Assembly: GCF_003605635.1 (NCBI RefSeq)
Contig: NZ_QMDW01000017.1
Coordinates: 1-47,850, forward strand
Length of the DNA stretch: 47,850 bases
Source: Halonotius pteroides
GTDB lineage: Archaea; Halobacteriota; Halobacteria; Halobacteriales; Haloferacaceae
Direction of reading: 5' to 3'
In this document: piece after piece, positions 44,239-47,850 of the stretch
How positions within the stretch are numbered: position 1 is the stretch's first letter
Layout of the letters: every line of letters begins with the position of its first letter
Notes under the pieces: model-generated
What the model was told of the DNA's origin: nothing
Database searches by the model: none
The model's input: only the letters and a program-made list of their open reading frames with translations
Made by a program: the position numbers and the translations under genes

Positions 44239-44553
44239 GAGGGATCATTCCTTGTTGCTCGCCTGCGGCAAGCCGCAGGACTCGAATTCTGATCGTAATA
44301 CTCGCGGTTAGCTTCGCGCGAAGGGTTCTGTCCCCACCGGTGTGAGTTCAGCACTCAAAATACGGTTGCCGATATCTCGAATCTCGCTCATGTTGAGTAG
44401 AACTCGTTTGTAGCACCGGTACATCCCGAGAATGAGTATCGTTGCGATTGAGCGGTGACCAACTACTACCCTCAGACACTCACATCGGCGAAATCGCTGC
44501 TCTTCACAGTACCAAATTGAACCACTTTTCAACCTCGACAGCGTGCTTACAGT
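44239..44553. other. Gene-free region after the transposase, with two hairpins
   Basis: CCTGCGGC-aa-GCCGCAGG (44262-44279) may terminate the transposase transcript; CTTCGCGCGAAG (about 44313-44324) is a perfect palindrome. An open frame on the minus strand has no recognised domain. The right end of the mobile element is probably here. Confidence 0.4.
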
Positions 44554-44985
44554 ATGGAGATTTCTGATGATTTGCTTTGCCTCTTCACTGCCCAAGTGGG
44601 TACTGAAGACGATTCATATCACATTGAGATTCCCGACCGAGAAATAGAAAACGGCACGATAGACACGACTGAAACATACCGCGTAGCGATGCTGCCAGCA
44701 GAATCAGCCACTACATCTGACTCCTCAACTGATCAACAAGCCGAACCAGCACCTGAACAGGAAGACGGGCAACAGCCACCTGTCGATGTCGGCGAGACAC
44801 GTGACGTTGAGATTGACAGCATCGGCGACCAAGGCGACGGAATTGCCAGGATTGATCGAGGCTACGTTGTCATCGTTCCGGACACCGAAGTCGGTGACCG
44901 AGCAACCGTTCGAATTGAGACTGCAAAACAGAATGTCGCCTTTGCAGAGGTCGTTGAACGACGCCACAGACCACAACACGACTAA
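44554..44985 (+). CDS. TRAM-domain protein
   Basis: 143 aa. The C-terminal half is a TRAM domain (VDVGETRDVEIDSIGDQGDG, then VVIVPDTEVGDRATVRI and AFAEVVER), an RNA-binding beta barrel also found in tRNA and rRNA methyltransferases. The N-terminal part (MEISDDLLCLFTAQVG) is of haloarchaeal type, joined by an acidic Gln/Pro-rich linker. Small TRAM proteins have been proposed as archaeal RNA chaperones. Followed closely by the 75-aa gene at 45011. Confidence 0.78.
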   Translation: MEISDDLLCLFTAQVGTEDDSYHIEIPDREIENGTIDTTETYRVAMLPAESATTSDSSTDQQAEPAPEQEDGQQPPVDVGETRDVEIDSIGDQGDGIARIDRGYVVIVPDTEVGDRATVRIETAKQNVAFAEVVERRHRPQHD

Positions 44986-45010
44986 GAGACACACTACCAT
45001 CCTTGCGAGT

Positions 45011-45238
45011 ATGGCCGAGTTCAGCACTGGAGACACGGTTCGAATCGATATCCCTGACGAGACAGATCCCGACCACGACAGCTATCACGGCGGCCACGGC
45101 CGCATTATTGATGTCGTCAAAGGCGAAATAACGACGATCACCGGCGAGCAAATAGAGGAACCACGCTATCGGATACGGCTGTCAGACGGTGAAGAACTTG
45201 AGCTCCCAGCCCATGCCATCCGGCCACCAATCCAGTGA
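45011..45238 (+). CDS. Small beta-rich haloarchaeal protein (DUF8139-like)
   Basis: 75 aa from ATG 45011 (MAEFSTGDTVRIDIPDETD). The pattern GDTVRIDIP, HGRIIDVV, YRIRLSDGEELELPAHAIRPP looks like a KOW/SH3-type small barrel. It starts 25 nt after the TRAM gene, so the two are probably co-transcribed. No function known. Confidence 0.68.
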   Translation: MAEFSTGDTVRIDIPDETDPDHDSYHGGHGRIIDVVKGEITTITGEQIEEPRYRIRLSDGEELELPAHAIRPPIQ

Positions 45239-45281
45239 CTACACTGGTACGTTGAGAAAATAACCTTGACACGTCCGGCAC

Positions 45282-45289
45282 AAATATAC
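45282..45289 (+). promoter_or_regulatory. TATA-like box of the PadR-type gene
   Basis: AAATATAC ends 27 nt before ATG 45317, pointing to that ATG rather than the longer frame start. Confidence 0.45.
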
Positions 45290-45316
45290 CTCAGTATTCC
45301 AATAGTTCGACGGGTA

Positions 45317-45604
45317 ATGTTCGAATTCAGTGGCTTCCAGCGTGATTTACTGTATTGTATCGCCGGGTTAGATGGCTCACACGGCCTTGGAATCAAGCGT
45401 GCGCTCGAAGACTACGGAGACACAGAAATCAATCATGGGCGGCTGTATCCCAATCTCGACACGCTCGTTGAGGAGGGCTACGTCGAAAAGGGGAGTATTG
45501 ATGACCGAACAAACAGCTACGAATTGACTGCTGAAGGGCGAGCATTGCTTGCCGACCGCCGCGAGTGGGAAGCGAAACAACTCGCTGAAGGTGACAATGA
45601 GTAG
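45317..45604 (+). CDS. PadR-family transcriptional regulator
   Basis: 95 aa winged-helix protein from ATG 45317 (MFEFSGFQRDLLYCIAG). Recognition region HGLGIKRALEDYGDTEINHG, then RLYPNLDTLVEEGYVEKG and YELTAEGRALL. This is the PadR core without the C-terminal dimerisation extension, common in haloarchaea. Convergent with the small zinc-ribbon gene. Confidence 0.8.
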   Translation: MFEFSGFQRDLLYCIAGLDGSHGLGIKRALEDYGDTEINHGRLYPNLDTLVEEGYVEKGSIDDRTNSYELTAEGRALLADRREWEAKQLAEGDNE

Positions 45605-45643
45605 TCGCTTCGGCATCTGCCAAGCAGAATAATTGCCCGCCTA

Positions 45644-45811
45644 TCAGTCAGGTTCTGTTGACCACTCAGCCCGATCAATCGAGTACCCACCGCACTCTGG
45701 GCAGGAGTGATGATGAACAGGAAACTGGCTTCCACAGTGCTGGCACTCATATTGAGTCCCCTGATCATCGTGTCTGGAAAGCACTGCTAACATCTCCCCC
45801 ACGACACTCAT
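45644..45811 (-). CDS. 55-aa double-CxxC zinc-ribbon protein
   Basis: ATG 45811 to TGA 45644-45646. Cys23 and Cys26 (YECQHCGSQF) pair with Cys37 and Cys40 (SCPECGGYS) in a zinc ribbon, with three His between them. A TATA-like TATAAT box on the opposite side (45836-45841) lies 24 nt before the ATG. Small zinc ribbons of this kind are abundant in haloarchaea and mostly uncharacterised. It is convergent with the PadR gene and too short for length-filtered gene calls. Confidence 0.7.
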   Translation of the reverse strand: MSVVGEMLAVLSRHDDQGTQYECQHCGSQFPVHHHSCPECGGYSIDRAEWSTEPD

Positions 45812-45878
45812 GGATACTCCCACACTGGAGACGAGTATAATAGTTGGTGACCGTTAAAATCGCAAGCAAGCACCCGAA

Positions 45879-46883
45879 TCAGGGATCAGCTCCCGACTGG
45901 GTCTGAAAGGCAGTGCCTGATTTGAACTCCGTGAGTTCCTCGATCCGGGCTTCAAGTTGCTTAACCTCCTCTCGGAGTTCATCTGCTTCCTCACCTTCCG
46001 CAGCGGCCAACTGATCTTTGAGTCCTTGTAGTCGGGTCTTCTTCTGCTCATCGTGTACCTCCGCCTTCCGAACGTACTCACTCTGCTCGATGTCATAGAC
46101 CTCTGACTCAGAGACTTCGATTACCTCCAGTGCTTCATCGACCTTGCTACTATCAACGCTGGTGACACGCTCGCGGTCGATCCCGGCGTCTTCGAGCACC
46201 TCCAAGACTTGCTCCTCGTCTTTGAGCGTCCGGTTTCGCCTGCTCGTTCGCTGCACCGAACCGTACTGGCCTGCCACTGGTTGGTCGTGATGGAGACGGT
46301 TGAGCAAGACGCTCCGTACCTCTTGGCGGAGTTCGTTGGCGTTTCGTTGGACATCAGACAACAACGTGTAGAGATTGACCAGCCCCTCAGTCTCCAAGCC
46401 CTCCAGATACTCCACCTCATGCCGTTCCAGCGCATCAATCAACAAGAGCGCATCCGCATACACCGCCAAGTCAGGTTCTGTCCGTTCGGCTTCTGAGAGG
46501 GCTTCGTGAGAACCAGAGGTGGTCTCGATAACCTGTGAAGAGGTGGGGCCGTCTCGTTCGACAATCACACCCTGCTCTTCGTCGATCTCGAACCGGGGAT
46601 GCAAACTCCAGACAGCCGGATACGCATCAGCGTCCGGGGGCAGTCGATCAAGTTCAAACCCACCGTGAGCGTCGGTAATCCGCTCGTAAAGCGTTTCGAA
46701 TTGCTCACGCTGTAACGGCTGAGTCGGATCAATATCTCGATCCTGGAACTGAATAACTACCCGCTGATCCTGTACATCGCTGATCGTGAACTGATCGTGG
46801 GAGAGCGGCGTAACGAGAGTTGCTTCCTCAGGTAGCTCCTCTAATTCGGTGATGAGCGTGTGCCAACTCGCGGTGAAGCCCAT
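45879..46883 (-). CDS. Uncharacterised haloarchaeal protein with C-terminal coiled coil
   Basis: 334 aa from ATG 46883 (MGFTASWHTLI); GTG 46898 would add five residues. An N-terminal region (WHTLITELEELPEEATLVTPLS) and central helices precede a Lys/Glu-rich coiled coil at about 260-325 (DEQKKTRLQGLKDQLAAAEG). No known domain or catalytic motif. Monocistronic on its strand. I do not recognise the family. Confidence 0.6.
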   Translation of the reverse strand: MGFTASWHTLITELEELPEEATLVTPLSHDQFTISDVQDQRVVIQFQDRDIDPTQPLQREQFETLYERITDAHGGFELDRLPPDADAYPAVWSLHPRFEIDEEQGVIVERDGPTSSQVIETTSGSHEALSEAERTEPDLAVYADALLLIDALERHEVEYLEGLETEGLVNLYTLLSDVQRNANELRQEVRSVLLNRLHHDQPVAGQYGSVQRTSRRNRTLKDEEQVLEVLEDAGIDRERVTSVDSSKVDEALEVIEVSESEVYDIEQSEYVRKAEVHDEQKKTRLQGLKDQLAAAEGEEADELREEVKQLEARIEELTEFKSGTAFQTQSGADP

Positions 46884-47078
46884 ATCAGTGGCTACCACTC
46901 GTCTCGCAAAGAGCTACGGGTCGCTACCAAAGTAGCCCGCACTAGAAGTTTCTTAGATGTTACTCAGGTGTATATATCGAGTAAGTGTTAGAGGCGTAAT
47001 GCGAAATGCCCAGCGTGCATACGAAGACAAAAACACTTTTACAATAATGTGCATATCTATCTTAATAAAGTAAATCAC

Positions 47079-47837
47079 ATGGCCGCTAAACAGGACATTA
47101 TTCATATACTTCATGTTGACGATGAGCCAGAGTTGGCCGAGCTAACGGCCGAGTTTTTGCGACGGAAAGACGATCGAATCAGCACCGACACTGCAACGAG
47201 TGCTAGTGAAGGACTACAGCGAGTAACCGAAACCCGATTCGATTGTATCGTTTCCGACTACGATCTGCCCGGCCAGAATGGCATTGAGTTTCTCAAAACT
47301 GTCCGGCAGAAACATCCAGATCTCCCGTTCATCTTGTACACCGGTAAGGGCAGTGAAGAGGTAGCAAGTGATGCGATAGCTGCTGGTGCAACTGATTATA
47401 TACAAAAGAAGGCAGGAACCGAACAGTACGAACTTCTAGCGAACCGGATTCAGAACGCCGTCGAACAAAGCAACTCAAAGAGGATCCAACAACGAGCCGA
47501 GCAGTACTTCGAAGCGGCGGGAAATATTATGGTTGTATTAAATACTGATGGAACCGTTGCTCGCATCAACGAACGCGGGTGTGATCTCCTTGGCTATGAG
47601 TGCTCAGAACTCATCGGTTCGGACTGGTTCGATCTTATTCCACGAACGGCTGAGGAGGAGGTTACAGACATAGTCTCCTCTTTCTTCGAGGAGGACGCGG
47701 ACTCAATCCAAACAAATGTGAATGCCATCGAAACAAAAACCGGCGAGCAAATCACCATCAAATGGCATAACACCGCATTACAAAATAAAGAAGGAACGCT
47801 CTTGGGTAGAGGATTGTTGGTCAGCTCTCAGCAGTAG
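47079..47837 (+). CDS. Response regulator with PAS domain, possibly truncated
   Basis: 252 aa from ATG 47079 (MAAKQDIIHILHVDDEPEL); the longer frame start adds ten unlike residues. Receiver domain: acidic DDE at 16-18, phosphoacceptor Asp in VSDYDLPGQ, Thr/Gly in YTGKGSEE, Lys in YIQKKAG. Then a PAS domain (MVVLNTDGTVARINERGCDLLGY). Relatives usually go on into a histidine-kinase or further PAS domains, but here TAG follows SSQQ and 13 nt remain in the window. It may be a short form or end in a premature stop. Confidence 0.75.
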   Translation: MAAKQDIIHILHVDDEPELAELTAEFLRRKDDRISTDTATSASEGLQRVTETRFDCIVSDYDLPGQNGIEFLKTVRQKHPDLPFILYTGKGSEEVASDAIAAGATDYIQKKAGTEQYELLANRIQNAVEQSNSKRIQQRAEQYFEAAGNIMVVLNTDGTVARINERGCDLLGYECSELIGSDWFDLIPRTAEEEVTDIVSSFFEEDADSIQTNVNAIETKTGEQITIKWHNTALQNKEGTLLGRGLLVSSQQ

Positions 47838-47850
47838 CTGGAAGTCACAG

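Noticed and set aside
42270-44400. Terminal inverted repeats of the frameshifted transposase element
   Set aside because: I compared the left flank with the complement of the right flank and found no convincing match, so no element boundaries are given.
44308-44595. 95-codon minus-strand open frame after the damaged transposase
   Set aside because: No recognisable domain, and it overlaps the start of the TRAM gene; it may be element end sequence.
1-47850. CRISPR array
   Set aside because: No series of regularly spaced short repeats was seen; the only long direct repeat is the pair at 20842 and 27127.

Overview
The window is haloarchaeal. It encodes a TFB-type transcription factor, Tat-type lipoprotein substrate-binding proteins, a bacterio-opsin-activator (HTH-10) type regulator, a TRAM-domain protein, many acidic proteins, and haloarchaeal insertion sequences (an IS1341/TnpB type, an IS1634 type and a DDE element of uncertain family). 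Several genes have a TATA-like box about 22-27 nt before the ATG, as expected for leaderless archaeal transcripts. No rRNA, tRNA or CRISPR array was seen. Base composition is mosaic: about 7.9-18.4 kb is clearly GC-richer and looks like chromosomal core, while both flanks are AT-richer and full of mobile or damaged genes.

Region 1 (0.2-7.4 kb) is a run of damaged genes. An Mrr-type nuclease, a TFB, a TnpB and a Fic protein each carry one in-frame stop inside a conserved domain. A metallophosphoesterase carries a frameshift. A PHP-domain phosphoesterase is split by the TnpB element; its reading frame can be rejoined exactly across the insertion. A HEAT-repeat gene follows. Region 2 (7.9-18.4 kb) holds two EamA transporters, a complete branched-chain-amino-acid-type ABC importer (binding protein, two permeases, two ATPases), and a divergent set of proline dehydrogenase, HTH-10 regulator and aldehyde dehydrogenase. 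This suggests proline (or related amino acid) uptake and catabolism.

Region 3 (18.7-29.7 kb) is accessory. It starts with a gene broken by another in-frame stop and a tyrosine-recombinase relic. A block of about 6.2 kb follows, bounded by two direct copies of a 61-bp repeat. The block contains a small membrane-anchored protein, a DNA2/NAM7-like helicase, a Sensor-domain membrane protein, and a coupled pair (a 297-aa protein and a C2H2-finger/TPR-like protein). An IS1634-family element with perfect 16-bp inverted repeats and a frameshifted DUF7260-like gene follow.

Region 4 (30.0-42.3 kb) is the most coherent system. An IclR regulator is divergent from a long, mostly ATGA-overlapping operon: dipeptide-type ABC importer (five genes), hydantoinase/dihydropyrimidinase-like amidohydrolase, M20 N-carbamoyl-amino-acid-type amidohydrolase, DUF3830 protein and D-2-hydroxyacid dehydrogenase. 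A cytochrome P450 with its own promoter follows. Together these look like import and breakdown of a cyclic ureide or related amide, with the substrate unknown. Region 5 (42.4-47.85 kb) holds a frameshifted transposase rich in hairpins, small regulators (TRAM protein, 75-aa protein, PadR, 55-aa zinc ribbon), an uncharacterised coiled-coil protein and a response regulator with a PAS domain.
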